64,000 nucleotides of DNA from Gammaproteobacteria bacterium (lineage in GTDB: Bacteria; Pseudomonadota; Gammaproteobacteria; Burkholderiales; Rhodocyclaceae), in NCBI GenBank assembly GCA_029289235.1, contig JARFTZ010000046.1, forward strand, positions 310,001-374,000, given 5' to 3'. The notes under the pieces are model-generated. The model was not told the DNA's origin. It did no database searches and saw only the letters and a program-made list of their open reading frames with translations. Shown here piece by piece: positions 8,923 to 18,055 of this stretch. The first letter of the stretch is position 1. Every line of letters starts with the position of its first letter. The translations under genes and the position numbers were made by a program.

Positions 8923-11766
8923 TCACGCGGGGTTGTATGGCCCGATCTCGCCGAGGGCGGAGTCGATCAGGGCCTGTTGCTGTGCGTTGTGCTTGCTGTA
9001 ATAGCCGACCGCCGGCGCGGGCGACGCCGGCCGGGACGCGAGCAGCAGATCCTGCGTCTTGCCCAGCGATCGCGAAAGATGCTGGCGCGAGGCGATCCAG
9101 TACCAGGCGCCCTGATTGCGCGGTTCTTCCTGGCACCAGACGATCTCGGTGGCTTTCGGATAGCGCGCCAGTTCGGCCTCGAACGCCTCCTGCGGGAACG
9201 GATAGAGCTGCTCCAGCCGAACGATGGCGATATGGGCGATATTGCGCTGCCGGCGCGCCGCGATGAGTTCGTAATAGACCTTGCCCGAACAGAGGACGAC
9301 GCGCGTGATCTTCTGCGGATCGAGCGGGTCGACTTCGCCGATCACGTGCTGAAAGCGGCCCTTGACCAGTTCGTCGAGCGTCGATACCGCTTCCTTGTGG
9401 CGCAGCAGCGACTTGGGCGTGAACACGACGAGCGGCTTGCGCTGCTTGCGGATGGCCTGCCGACGCAGCATGTGGAAGACCTGCGCCGGCGTCGTCGGCT
9501 GGCAGACCTCCATGTTCATCTCGGCACACAGCTGCATGAAGCGCTCGATGCGCGCCGAGGAATGCTCCGGCCCCTGCCCCTCGTAGCCATGCGGCAGAAA
9601 CAGAGTGAGACCGCAGGCACGCCCCCACTTTGCCTCGCCCGAAGCGATGAACTGGTCGATGACCACCTGCGCGCAATTGACGAAATCGCCGAACTGCGCC
9701 TCCCAGATCACCAGGTCGAACGGGTTCGACGTGGCGTAGCCGTACTCGAAGGCAAGCACCGCCTCCTCCGAAAGCACCGAGTCATAGCATTGGAAGTCTC
9801 CCTGCTTTTCCTGCAGGCTGGCCAGCGGCGTGTAGCTGCCGGCGCCGCGCTCCTCGCGGTTCTGGTCGTGCACCACGGCGTGGCGATGGAAGAAGGTGCC
9901 GCGGCAGACATCCTCGCCGGTCAGGCGCACGCCGTAGCCGGAGACAAGCAGCGTGGCGTAGGCCAAGTTCTCGGCCATTCCCCAGTCGAACGGCAGGTTG
10001 CCCTGTCCCATCTGGCGGCGGTCGTCCATGATCTTACGGACGCGCGAGTGCAGGGCGATGCCCTCCGGAATCGCCGTCAGCCGCTCGGAGAGACGCTTGA
10101 TCTCGCGCACCGGCACGGTGGTGTCGCAGTTGTCGATGTACTTCGCCGGCAGGAACGGCGTCCAGTCGATCAGCAGCGGGTTGGTGTAGCCGGCGATCAC
10201 CGGGTTGTACAGGAGTTCGCCGCGGTCGAGGTGCTCGCGATAGTCGCGGATCATGTCGTCCGGCCCGTCGGCGGTCAGCACGCCCTCGGCCACCAGCTTG
10301 TCGGCGTAGAGCTTGCGCGTGCCGGGATGTTGCGCGACACGCCGGTACATCAGCGGCTGCGTGACCATCGGCTCGTCCTGCTCGTTGTGGCCAAGCTTGC
10401 GGAAGCAGACGATATCGACGACCACGTCCTTCTTGAACTCCATCCGGTATTCAAGGGCGAGGCGGGTGACCAGCGCCACCGCCTCCGGGTCGTCGCCATT
10501 CACGTGGAAGATCGGCGCGTCGACCATCTTGAAGATGTCGGTGCAATAGATCGTCGAGCGAAGGTCGCGCGGGTCGGACGTGGTGAAGCCGATCTGGTTG
10601 TTCACCACGATATGCACGGTGCCGCCGGTGCCGAAGCCGCGCGTCTTGCAGAAGTTGAGCATCTCCTGATTGACGCCCTGCCCGGCCACCGCCGCGTCGC
10701 CGTGGATCAGCACCGGCAAGACCTTGTCCTGCGCGCCGTCGCCGCGGCGGTGCTGGCGCGAGTAGACCGAGCCGGCGACGACCGGGTTGACGATCTCCAG
10801 GTGCGACGGGTTGAAGGCCAGCGTCAGCTGGCACGGCCCGCCCGGCGTCGACACCGACGACGAGTAGCCGAGGTGGTACTTGACGTCGCCGGAGGTGAGT
10901 TCCAGCGGCTTCTTGCCCTCGAATTCCTCGAACAGCATCGACGGCGCCTTGCCCAGCGTGTTGACCAGCACGTTCAGGCGGCCACGGTGCGCCATGCCGA
11001 TGACGATGTCGTCAACACCGTTGCCGCCGGCAACGCGCACCAGTTCGTCGAGCGCGACAATCAGCGATTCGCCGCCTTCGAGCGAAAAGCGCTTCTGGCC
11101 GACATACTTGGTGTGCAGGTAGCGCTCCAGCGTCTCGGCGGCGGTCAGGCGTTCGAGGAAACGCAGCTTCTGCGCCGAGGTGTAGGTGCCGCGGGCGTGG
11201 ATCGGCTCCAGCCGCGCCTGCACCCAGCGGCGTTCGGCGAAGCTGTTGATGTACATGTACTCGGTACCGATGGTCCCGCAATACGTTTCCCTGAGCGCCG
11301 CGTAGATCTGCCCGTACGTTGCCCGTTCCGGCACGCCCTTGAAGGACCCTGCGTTGAACGGTGTGTTGATGTCGGCGTCGGAGAGTGCGTAGAACGCCGG
11401 ATCCAGGTCGCTGATGTCGGGCCGCCCCTCGCGCCTGAGCGGGTCGAGATTCGCCCAAAGCGCACCGCGCGTCCGGTAGGCGCGGATCAGTTGCAGGACG
11501 GCAACCTGCTTGCGGTCATCGGCGGGCGGCTGGGCGGAGACGGCGCAGTAGCCGCCCCGCTTCGCCTGCTCGGCGAAAGCATTGACCACCGGCAGATGCG
11601 GCACGTCGCGAGCCACCGGGCCGGGCAGTAACGCAAGCTTGTCGAAATAATCCCGCCACTGCCCGGGAACGGAGGCCGGATCGTCAAGGTAGCGCTCGTA
11701 GAGGTCTTCGACAAAAGGCGCGTTGCCGCCGAAAAGGACGGTCGTCCCGAACAACTGGTTCATCAT
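8923..11766 (-). CDS. sucA: 2-oxoglutarate dehydrogenase E1 component
   Basis: 947 residues, the usual length for SucA. It starts MMNQLFG and has the N-terminal E2-binding segment (FVEDLYERYLDDP). The active-site stretch MAHRGRLNVL and the TPP/Mg region GDAAVAGQGVNQE follow. The C-terminal transketolase-like domain includes LPHGYEGQGPEHSSAR. The enzyme decarboxylates 2-oxoglutarate and transfers the succinyl group to SucB lipoate. It is the first gene after the gltA terminator hairpin, about 110 bases downstream of gltA, so it may have its own promoter or depend on read-through. Confidence 0.97.
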   Translation of the reverse strand: MMNQLFGTTVLFGGNAPFVEDLYERYLDDPASVPGQWRDYFDKLALLPGPVARDVPHLPVVNAFAEQAKRGGYCAVSAQPPADDRKQVAVLQLIRAYRTRGALWANLDPLRREGRPDISDLDPAFYALSDADINTPFNAGSFKGVPERATYGQIYAALRETYCGTIGTEYMYINSFAERRWVQARLEPIHARGTYTSAQKLRFLERLTAAETLERYLHTKYVGQKRFSLEGGESLIVALDELVRVAGGNGVDDIVIGMAHRGRLNVLVNTLGKAPSMLFEEFEGKKPLELTSGDVKYHLGYSSSVSTPGGPCQLTLAFNPSHLEIVNPVVAGSVYSRQHRRGDGAQDKVLPVLIHGDAAVAGQGVNQEMLNFCKTRGFGTGGTVHIVVNNQIGFTTSDPRDLRSTIYCTDIFKMVDAPIFHVNGDDPEAVALVTRLALEYRMEFKKDVVVDIVCFRKLGHNEQDEPMVTQPLMYRRVAQHPGTRKLYADKLVAEGVLTADGPDDMIRDYREHLDRGELLYNPVIAGYTNPLLIDWTPFLPAKYIDNCDTTVPVREIKRLSERLTAIPEGIALHSRVRKIMDDRRQMGQGNLPFDWGMAENLAYATLLVSGYGVRLTGEDVCRGTFFHRHAVVHDQNREERGAGSYTPLASLQEKQGDFQCYDSVLSEEAVLAFEYGYATSNPFDLVIWEAQFGDFVNCAQVVIDQFIASGEAKWGRACGLTLFLPHGYEGQGPEHSSARIERFMQLCAEMNMEVCQPTTPAQVFHMLRRQAIRKQRKPLVVFTPKSLLRHKEAVSTLDELVKGRFQHVIGEVDPLDPQKITRVVLCSGKVYYELIAARRQRNIAHIAIVRLEQLYPFPQEAFEAELARYPKATEIVWCQEEPRNQGAWYWIASRQHLSRSLGKTQDLLLASRPASPAPAVGYYSKHNAQQQALIDSALGEIGPYNPA

Positions 11767-11833
11767 GGCGTCATGCCTTGTGAAAGAAACCGGGATTTGA
11801 ACGAGGACATTTCCCTAGGAATTCCAGAGGTAC

Positions 11834-11861
11834 AAAAAAGGCGACGGCCTTGACCGTCGCC
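11834..11861 (-). terminator. intrinsic terminator between gltA and sucA
   Basis: Read on the minus strand, an 8-bp perfect stem GGCGACGG/CCGTCGCC with a 6-base loop is followed directly by six T. It lies 15 bases after the gltA stop and ahead of the sucA start. This is a standard rho-independent terminator that would separate sdhE-gltA from sucAB-lpd or attenuate the latter. Confidence 0.8.
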
Positions 11862-11875
11862 CCGTTGTCGCGCAA

Positions 11876-13171
11876 TCAGCGCTGATCTATCGGTGGAACA
11901 TCGCGCCGTGGCGCGCCGACGTACAACTGGCGGGGACGCCCGATCTTCTGCTCGGAGTCGGTGATCATTTCCTCCCACTGCGCCATCCAGCCTACCGTGC
12001 GCGCAAGCGCGAAGATGCAGGTGAACATCGACGTCGGGATGCCCATCGCCTTCTGGACGATACCGGAGTAGAAATCGACGTTCGGGTAAAGCTTCTTCTC
12101 GACGAAGTACTCGTCTTCCAGCGCAATCCGTTCCAGTTCCAGCGCCAGTTTAAACAGACGATCGTTTTCCAGGCCGAGTTCCTGAAGAACATTGCTGCAG
12201 ATTTTGCGCATCAACTTGGCGCGCGGGTCGAAGTTCTTGTACACACGGTGGCCGAAGCCCATCAGCTTGAACGGATCGTTCTTGTCCTTGGCGCGCTTGA
12301 TGTACTCCGGCACGCGCGAAACGTCGCCGATTTCCTCGAGCATCTTCAGGCAGGCCTCGTTGGCGCCACCGTGCGCCGGCCCCCAGAGACAGCCAATGCC
12401 CGCCGAAATGCAGGCATACGGATTGGCACCGGATGAACCGGCAAGGCGCACGGTCGACGTCGATGCATTCTGCTCGTGGTCGGCATGCAGGGTAAAAATG
12501 GTATCGAGCGCATGCACCAGCACCGGGTTCGGCTCGTACTTCTCGCAGGGCGTGCCGAACATCATGTGCATGAAGTTGGCCGTATAGGGCAGATCGTTGC
12601 GCGGATACATGAACGGCTCGCCCATCGAGTACTTGTAGGCCATGGCCACGATGGTCGGCAACTTGGCGACGATCCGGTTGAAATTAATGCTGCGTTGCGT
12701 CGCGTCCGAGAAATCCTCGGCCTCGTGATAGAACGCCGACAGCGCTCCGACCACGCCCACCATCACCGCCATCGGGTGCGCGTCGCGGCGGAAACCCTGA
12801 TAGAAACGGGCCATCTGCTCGTGGATCATCGTGTGCGTCTTGATGATATTCACGAACGTCTTCTTCTGCTCGGCATCCGGCAGTTCGCCGTTGCGCAACA
12901 GGTACGCCACATCGAGGAATTCGCACTTCTCGGCCAGTTGCTCGATCGGGTAGCCGCGATAGAGCAGTTCCCCCTTGTCGCCATCGATGAAGGTGATCGT
13001 CGAACTGCAGGACGCCGTGGAGAGAAAGCCCGAATCGTAGGTAAACAGCCCCGTCTTGGCCCCCAGCGTCCGGATGTCGATGCAGTCGTTGCCATGCACC
13101 GGGGTCAGAATCGGAAACTCGACCGGTTCCCGGCCTTCGATGATCAGGGTTGCCTTACGTTCGGATGTCAT
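11876..13171 (-). CDS. gltA: citrate synthase
   Basis: 431 residues, like the proteobacterial hexameric, NADH-sensitive type. Catalytic residues are visible: His267 in [10 protein letters not shown], His308 in GFGHRVYKN and Asp366 in NVDFYSGI. The N-terminal ~60-residue small beta domain typical of the long form is present. It condenses oxaloacetate and acetyl-CoA at the entry of the TCA cycle. It follows sdhE by 33 bases and precedes sucA after a terminator. Confidence 0.97.
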   Translation of the reverse strand: MTSERKATLIIEGREPVEFPILTPVHGNDCIDIRTLGAKTGLFTYDSGFLSTASCSSTITFIDGDKGELLYRGYPIEQLAEKCEFLDVAYLLRNGELPDAEQKKTFVNIIKTHTMIHEQMARFYQGFRRDAHPMAVMVGVVGALSAFYHEAEDFSDATQRSINFNRIVAKLPTIVAMAYKYSMGEPFMYPRNDLPYTANFMHMMFGTPCEKYEPNPVLVHALDTIFTLHADHEQNASTSTVRLAGSSGANPYACISAGIGCLWGPAHGGANEACLKMLEEIGDVSRVPEYIKRAKDKNDPFKLMGFGHRVYKNFDPRAKLMRKICSNVLQELGLENDRLFKLALELERIALEDEYFVEKKLYPNVDFYSGIVQKAMGIPTSMFTCIFALARTVGWMAQWEEMITDSEQKIGRPRQLYVGAPRRDVPPIDQR

Positions 13172-13204
13172 GAAATCTCTCCCATCGGGGTATTTGATTG
13201 ATGT

Positions 13205-13462
13205 TCAGGTTACGACGCGCGCGCTCCCGAGCAGCTTTACCAACTCGGCCTGCAAGGGGCCATCGCATTCGCGCTTGCCGACGACCAATGGCCACAGTTC
13301 CCTGTCCTCCATCTCCACCAGTTTCGCGAACGCTTCTTGTTGCTCGGGGCGCAGGTTCGAAAAGTGCTTTTCAAGAAAGTTCCCCAGCAGCACATCCAGT
13401 TCCAGTTGCGCCCGGTGGGTGCATTTCCAGCGCAAGCGCTTGATATCCGTATCGTTCAGCAT
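13205..13462 (-). CDS. sdhE: FAD assembly factor SdhE
   Basis: 85 residues of the SdhE/YgfY/Sdh5 family. The N-terminal segment has the family-typical [15 protein letters not shown]; the canonical RGxxE-like motif appears here as HRAQLELD. Helices follow, with NFLEKHF and [10 protein letters not shown]. SdhE promotes covalent flavinylation of SdhA and FrdA. In related bacteria it is the last gene of sdhCDABE upstream of gltA. Here it is the first gene of the transcript, and the sdhCDAB genes are not next to it; mdh starts on the other strand 243 bases away. Its client must be encoded elsewhere. Confidence 0.88.
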   Translation of the reverse strand: MLNDTDIKRLRWKCTHRAQLELDVLLGNFLEKHFSNLRPEQQEAFAKLVEMEDRELWPLVVGKRECDGPLQAELVKLLGSARVVT

Positions 13463-13499
13463 GTCGTCTCCGTAACCAGAAAAGTAATCAGGACGGCAG

Positions 13500-13528
13500 A
13501 TTTAGCACACTTGCTCCACGCGGTCCAA
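13500..13528 (-). promoter_or_regulatory. putative sigma-70 promoter of sdhE-gltA
   Basis: On the minus strand TTGGAC (13528-13523) and CTAAAT (13505-13500) are separated by 17 bases, about 38 bases before the sdhE start codon. The elements are imperfect but well spaced, and the position fits. Confidence 0.45.
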
Positions 13529-13576
13529 CACAGCACCAGAGCACTGAGAAAAAGTTATACGACAACCACTCAACAA

Positions 13577-13605
13577 TTGACTCAATCGTGCTTCCCACAT
13601 ATGAT
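13577..13605 (+). promoter_or_regulatory. sigma-70 promoter of mdh
   Basis: TTGACT (13577-13582), a 17-base spacer and TATGAT (13600-13605) make a near-consensus sigma-70 promoter facing mdh. The leader would be roughly 90 bases. It lies in the 243-bp divergent region between sdhE and mdh, which is A/T-richer than its surroundings. Confidence 0.7.
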
Positions 13606-13705
13606 CCGAGGCTGTTTTTACCGTCCTGAACCGGGTGGTCTCAGGCAGCGACAATTGCCTCTGATTGCCTTGTTCCAGCCTTTTGTTATCCACAGGAGTT
13701 GCAAC

Positions 13706-14692
13706 ATGTCCAAAGCCCCCCTCCGCGTTGCCGTCACCGGCGCCGCCGGCCAGATTGGTTACAGCCTGCTTTTCCGCATCGCCTCCGGCGAAATGCTCGG
13801 CAAGGACCAGCCGGTCATCCTCCAACTGCTCGACCTGCCGCAAGCCCAGAAGGCCTGCCAGGGCGTCATCATGGAGCTCGATGACTGCGCCTTCCCGCTG
13901 CTGCACGGCGTTTTCGCCACCGAGTACCCGGACATCGCCTTCAAGGACGCAGACATCTGCCTGCTCGTCGGAGCCCGTCCGCGCGGCCCCGGCATGGAGC
14001 GGGCCGACCTGCTGACCGCCAACGGCGCCATCTTCACCGTTCAGGGCAAGTCGATCGCCGAAAATGCCAAGGAAGACGTCAAGGTGCTGGTCGTCGGCAA
14101 CCCGGCGAACACCAACGCCTACATCGCCCGTGCCGCTGCAAAGAAGGTCGGCCGCACCAACCCGGCCAACTACCACGCCATGCTGCGCCTTGACTACAAC
14201 CGCGCCAAGTCGCAACTGGCCGCCAAGACGAACCGTCCGGTCGACACATTCAAGAATCTGGTCGTCTGGGGTAACCACTCGCCGACGATGTACGCCGACT
14301 ATCGCCACTGCACGTCGAATGGCGACAGCGTCAAGCACCTGATCAACGACGAACCCTGGAACAACAACGTATTCCTGCCGACTGTCGGCAAGCGCGGCGC
14401 CGCAATCATCGATGCACGCGGCCTGTCGTCTGCCGCTTCGGCCGCCAATGCAGCCATCGACCACGTCCGTGACTGGGTACTCGGTTCCGACGACTGGGTG
14501 ACGATGGGCGTTCCGAGCGACGGCTCCTACGGCATCCCGGAAGGCATCGTGTTCGGCTTCCCGTGCGAATGCAAGGATGGCTCGTACCAGATCGTCCAGG
14601 GTATCGAGATCGACGCCTTTGCCCAGGAAAAGATCGCCAAGACGCTCAAGGAACTGACGGACGAAGCCGAAGCAGTCAAGGGTATGCTCTAA
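13706..14692 (+). CDS. mdh: malate dehydrogenase
   Basis: 328 residues from ATG 13706, preceded by AGGAG. It is the typical betaproteobacterial NAD-dependent MDH of lactate/malate dehydrogenase type. The dinucleotide motif GAAGQIG is at residues 12-18, DLPQA closes the second NAD strand, and the substrate and catalytic segment contains [13 protein letters not shown]. It interconverts malate and oxaloacetate. It has a strong-looking promoter and its own terminator, so it is probably monocistronic. Its position opposite the sdhE-gltA operon is the usual betaproteobacterial arrangement, apart from the missing sdhCDAB. Confidence 0.97.
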   Translation: MSKAPLRVAVTGAAGQIGYSLLFRIASGEMLGKDQPVILQLLDLPQAQKACQGVIMELDDCAFPLLHGVFATEYPDIAFKDADICLLVGARPRGPGMERADLLTANGAIFTVQGKSIAENAKEDVKVLVVGNPANTNAYIARAAAKKVGRTNPANYHAMLRLDYNRAKSQLAAKTNRPVDTFKNLVVWGNHSPTMYADYRHCTSNGDSVKHLINDEPWNNNVFLPTVGKRGAAIIDARGLSSAASAANAAIDHVRDWVLGSDDWVTMGVPSDGSYGIPEGIVFGFPCECKDGSYQIVQGIEIDAFAQEKIAKTLKELTDEAEAVKGML

Positions 14693-14713
14693 GCAAGCGT
14701 TTCGCCGTTACGG

Positions 14714-14741
14714 AAAGCCGCAGCAGTTCTGCGGCTTTTTT
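14714..14741 (+). terminator. intrinsic terminator of mdh
   Basis: AAAGCCGCAG, a 5-base loop and CTGCGGCTTTTTT form a 10-bp stem followed by T residues, 21 bases after the mdh stop. Confidence 0.9.
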
Positions 14742-14801
14742 CGTTCATCGCCCGGACACCCCACGGTAAAATCCCGTTTTTTGCCCGTTTGGATATTTGC
14801 C

Positions 14802-15782
14802 ATGCGACACCCTAGCGACGTTCTCTTTCCCGGTGAGAAACCCTTTCCCGTCCTGCCCGCCGTCGATCACTACGCCGGATCGGAAAAGCTGATGAAAAAG
14901 GCGCTCCAGTTGCAGAACGAACTGGGGCCGATCTTCGACATCACCTGCGACTGCGAGGACGGCGCGCACGCCGGCGCCGAACGCGAGCACGCCGAGATGG
15001 CGGCCGGCATCGTCATGAGCGCCGACAACCGGCACGGGCGCGTGGCCATCCGCGTACACGACTTCACCCACCCGCACTGGCAGCAGGACATCGAGATCAT
15101 CGTCGCCATCGCCGGTTCACGTCTACCCTTCATCACCCTGCCCAAGCCGCGTGGTGTCGCCGACGTACAAGCACAGATCGCCTTCCTGCGCGAGGTCGAG
15201 GCGAAAAACGGGTTGCAACGGCCGATCCCGGTTCATGTCCTGATCGAAACGCTCGGCGCGCTGCACGAGGTCTGGGAGATCGCGGCAACGCCCGGCGTCG
15301 AGTCGCTCGATTTCGGCCTGATGGATTTCGTTTCCGGCCACCATGGCGCCATCCCCGGTGCGGCAATGAAGAGCCCCGGCCAGTTCGACCACCCGCTGGT
15401 CGCCCGCGCCAAGTGCGAGATCACCACGGCGGCGCTGGCCAACGGCGTCGTACCGACGCACAACGTCACGACGGAACTCAAGGATCTCGACGTGATCCGC
15501 AACGACGCCCGACGCGCGCGCAACGAATTCGGCTACCTGCGCATGTGGAGCATCCACCCCAACCAGATCGTGCCGATCGTCGAAGCCATGCGCCCGGACT
15601 TCTCGGAAGTGGAAAAAGCGGTCGCCATCGTCACCGCGGCACAGGACAAGGGCTGGGCGCCGATCGCGCACGAAGGCCTGCTGCACGACCGCGCCTCGTA
15701 CCGCTACTACTGGGAACTCCTCGCTCGCGCCCACGCGACGGGAATGACACTGCCTGATGAGGCCATCAAGCGTTTCTTCTGA
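14802..15782 (+). CDS. HpcH/HpaI aldolase / CitE-like CoA-ester lyase
   Basis: 326 residues from ATG 14802; an upstream TTG at 14781 is less likely. The fold is the CitE/malyl-CoA lyase TIM barrel. The acidic CDCEDGAHAGAE segment near residue 50 matches the Mg/CoA-ester site, followed by ITLPKPRG and later HVLIETLGAL and GLMDFVSGHHG. Members cleave or form C-C bonds in CoA thioesters such as citramalyl-, malyl- or methylmalyl-CoA. No citrate lyase alpha or gamma subunits are nearby, so a CitE role in citrate lyase is unlikely. The gene sits behind mdh in the TCA block. Substrate cannot be assigned. Confidence 0.8.
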   Translation: MRHPSDVLFPGEKPFPVLPAVDHYAGSEKLMKKALQLQNELGPIFDITCDCEDGAHAGAEREHAEMAAGIVMSADNRHGRVAIRVHDFTHPHWQQDIEIIVAIAGSRLPFITLPKPRGVADVQAQIAFLREVEAKNGLQRPIPVHVLIETLGALHEVWEIAATPGVESLDFGLMDFVSGHHGAIPGAAMKSPGQFDHPLVARAKCEITTAALANGVVPTHNVTTELKDLDVIRNDARRARNEFGYLRMWSIHPNQIVPIVEAMRPDFSEVEKAVAIVTAAQDKGWAPIAHEGLLHDRASYRYYWELLARAHATGMTLPDEAIKRFF

Positions 15783-15792
15783 AGGGCGATCG

Positions 15793-16149
15793 ATGGATCT
15801 TCAAGCGCTGACCCGGGCGCTGGTCGCGTTTCGCGACGAGCGCGACTGGGCTCAGTTCCACACCCTGCGCAACCTGATTGTCTCGCTCAATCTGGAAGCG
15901 TCTGAATTGCTCGAACTGACGCAATGGAAGGGCGACCCGGAGATCGACACCATGTTGCGGGACGACGACAGGATGGAAGCGCTGCGCGACGAATGCGCCG
16001 ACATCCTGCTCTACCTGCTGCTGATCGCGGAGAAGGCGGGAATCAATCTGATCGAGGCTGCGGAGCGCAAACTGGAAAAGAACGCGCTGAAATATCCGGC
16101 GGACAAGTGCTTCGGCTCAAGCGCGAAATACAACGAATTGTCGGAATGA
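15793..16149 (+). CDS. MazG-like nucleotide pyrophosphohydrolase
   Basis: 118 residues from ATG 15793 with GAAGGG just upstream; it starts 11 bases after the CitE-like stop and is probably cotranscribed. The all-alpha NTP-PPase pattern is clear: LEASELLELTQW (the ExxE site) and RDECADILLYLLLIAEKAG (the ExxD site). This is the short RS21-C6/dCTP-pyrophosphatase-like branch of the MazG superfamily, which hydrolyses (d)NTPs, often non-canonical or dCTP-type, to monophosphate and pyrophosphate as housecleaning. Exact substrate unknown. Confidence 0.82.
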   Translation: MDLQALTRALVAFRDERDWAQFHTLRNLIVSLNLEASELLELTQWKGDPEIDTMLRDDDRMEALRDECADILLYLLLIAEKAGINLIEAAERKLEKNALKYPADKCFGSSAKYNELSE

Positions 16150-16359
16150 CTGCTGCCTATCCCATCAGTTAACCACCTGGTTGCGCAGGAACTGACCGGA
16201 CAATCTCATCGCACCCGAGCAGCGATACCGGGCACTTGACCATCCCTTAGGCATAAAGGAGGATTCGGCAGCAGTCAGCCAACTGCCGTCGTTCGATTTT
16301 TCCGCTACGTGCCCAGTGTATGATCGCCCGACCACCGCCTCTGCAAAACGGAGAACCCG

Positions 16360-16998
16360 ATGTCCGACTTCTGCGATCACGACGCCCCCACGCCTGCCAC
16401 GCTCGGGATTCCGCGCGCAAAACCATTTGACGCAATAGCGTTTGAAAAAGCCATCCTCGACCTCCTCGCTGCCTGCGGCATCGCACCGGACAGCGCGCAC
16501 ATGGGCAAGACGGCTCAGCGCGTGCGTGAACTCTGGCAAAAGCGCCTGCTCGGCGGCTACGACATGGACCCGGCCGTCGCGCTGGGAGACGGCTTCGACG
16601 ACCATCGCCGCGACATGGTGGTGGTGCGCGGCATCGCGATTCACGGCGTCTGCCCGCACCATCTTGTTCCCTTCCGCGGCGTCGCGCATGTCGCCTACCT
16701 GCCCGGCGGACGGTTGCACGGTTTCGGGCGCATCGCCCGGCTGGTCGACGCCATCGGCCACCGCTTCACCTACCAGGAATGGATGACCCGCGACATCGCT
16801 GAAGCGCTTATGACGCATGGCAAGGCGCGCGGCGCGGCCTGCGTGATCGAGGCCGAACAACTGTGCCTGTTGCTCGGCGAGGATCGCCGCGGTGATGAAC
16901 GCGTCGTCACGCAATCATTCACCGGCGAATTCGAGACGTCCGCACAGTTCCGCAACGAATTCCTGCGCGCCATCGGCAGCGGCCGGCGAAGCGACTGA
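16360..16998 (+). CDS. GTP cyclohydrolase I family protein, divergent active site
   Basis: 212 residues of T-fold GTP cyclohydrolase I type. The zinc ligands are conserved in number and spacing: Cys98, His101 and Cys169, matching Cys110/His113/Cys181 of the Escherichia coli enzyme. His100 matches His112. The usual C-E-H-H is C-P-H-H here, and the usual H-L-C around the second zinc Cys is Q-L-C. Thus the equivalent of catalytic His179 is Gln167. The family makes 7,8-dihydroneopterin triphosphate for folate and pterins. Because of the substitutions, a true FolE activity is not certain. The gene stands alone, convergent with an AEC permease. Confidence 0.8.
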   Translation: MSDFCDHDAPTPATLGIPRAKPFDAIAFEKAILDLLAACGIAPDSAHMGKTAQRVRELWQKRLLGGYDMDPAVALGDGFDDHRRDMVVVRGIAIHGVCPHHLVPFRGVAHVAYLPGGRLHGFGRIARLVDAIGHRFTYQEWMTRDIAEALMTHGKARGAACVIEAEQLCLLLGEDRRGDERVVTQSFTGEFETSAQFRNEFLRAIGSGRRSD

Positions 16999-17010
16999 AC
17001 TTCTCCCGGA

Positions 17011-17946
17011 TCAGTTCATCAGCGCCAGGACGAGCGGCGTCGTCACCGACGCGAGCAGCGTCGACAACACCAGCGCGCTTGCCGTCGGACCTTCCAGCGC
17101 CTTGAACTGGCGCGACATCAGATAGACGTTGGCGCCGGTAGCCATCGATGAGAGCAGGACCACGACCTGCGTTTCCATTTTCGGCAACCCGAGCAGCCAG
17201 GCCAGCCCCCAGACAATCAGCGGCAGGACGATCAACTTGATGGCACAAACGGCGAAGCTGACCCGCAGACCATCGCGAATACCATACTCGGCGAGCCCCA
17301 TGCCGAGGGCAACCAGCGCCATCGTTGAACCCGACTGCCCGATCATGTTGATCGGCGAACTGATCGCTTCAGGCAGATCCCGTCCGGACAGGCTGACGAG
17401 CGTACCGCCGAGAATGCCGACAACGATGGGATTGGTCAGCACCCCCCTCGCCGTCCGCGCAAACCCCTTTGCAGAAAAGCTGCCGTGCCGTGCCCACTCC
17501 ACCGAAACGGTCACCAGAGTCCACAGGATCAGCGCGTTGAACACCAGCACGAGGGCCACGGAGGGCACCGCCGCCTCGCCGAGCGAGACCTTGGCCAGGG
17601 GCAAGCCGAGCATCACATTGTTGGAAAACACGCCGCCCAATGCGAAGACGGACTGCGAGACACCATCGAGCTTGAAGATTTTCCACGACACCAGACGCCC
17701 GATCACGAAAACGATCAGGCAGCCGCCAAAAAAAGCGATCAGCAGGCGCGAATCGACCGGCGGCAGGTCGCGCGATTTGCTCATCAGGCGAAACAGCATC
17801 GCCGGCAAGGCGAGGGTGAAGACGAAACGTGTCAGGCCGTCGGAAACAGAGCTGGGCCAGCCCGACAGGCGCATCGTCAGATAACCGATCAGCACCAGCG
17901 AAAACAACGGCAGGGCCAGCACTAGTTGTTGCAAAAAAACGTCCAT
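17011..17946 (-). CDS. AEC family (auxin efflux carrier type) permease
   Basis: 311 residues from ATG 17946. About ten membrane helices in two inverted halves fit the AEC family, starting MDVFLQQLVLALPLFSLVL. The helix-break region near GVFSNNVMLGLPLA is typical of the family, and the second half has GTLVSLSGRDLPEAI. Bacterial members export or import small organic acids such as malate or malonate, but no substrate can be read here. It is convergent with the GTP cyclohydrolase-like gene and divergent from rluA. Confidence 0.85.
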   Translation of the reverse strand: MDVFLQQLVLALPLFSLVLIGYLTMRLSGWPSSVSDGLTRFVFTLALPAMLFRLMSKSRDLPPVDSRLLIAFFGGCLIVFVIGRLVSWKIFKLDGVSQSVFALGGVFSNNVMLGLPLAKVSLGEAAVPSVALVLVFNALILWTLVTVSVEWARHGSFSAKGFARTARGVLTNPIVVGILGGTLVSLSGRDLPEAISSPINMIGQSGSTMALVALGMGLAEYGIRDGLRVSFAVCAIKLIVLPLIVWGLAWLLGLPKMETQVVVLLSSMATGANVYLMSRQFKALEGPTASALVLSTLLASVTTPLVLALMN

Positions 17947-18055
17947 CGGGATTCTTCGATTCTTCTTCAGAAAGAGTGAACAGCGGCGACGTCCACAAAG
18001 GGATCGCCTATAATCGCGCGTCGCGTAACCCGGCGCCGCCATCCGGCATTATTCC

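Noticed and set aside
6550-11631. Two very long plus-strand reading frames opposite lpd/sucB (777 codons) and sucA (884 codons).
   Set aside because: They are rich in Arg, Asp, Val and His in the way typical of antisense frames in GC-rich genes, have no family features, and lie over strongly recognised enzymes.
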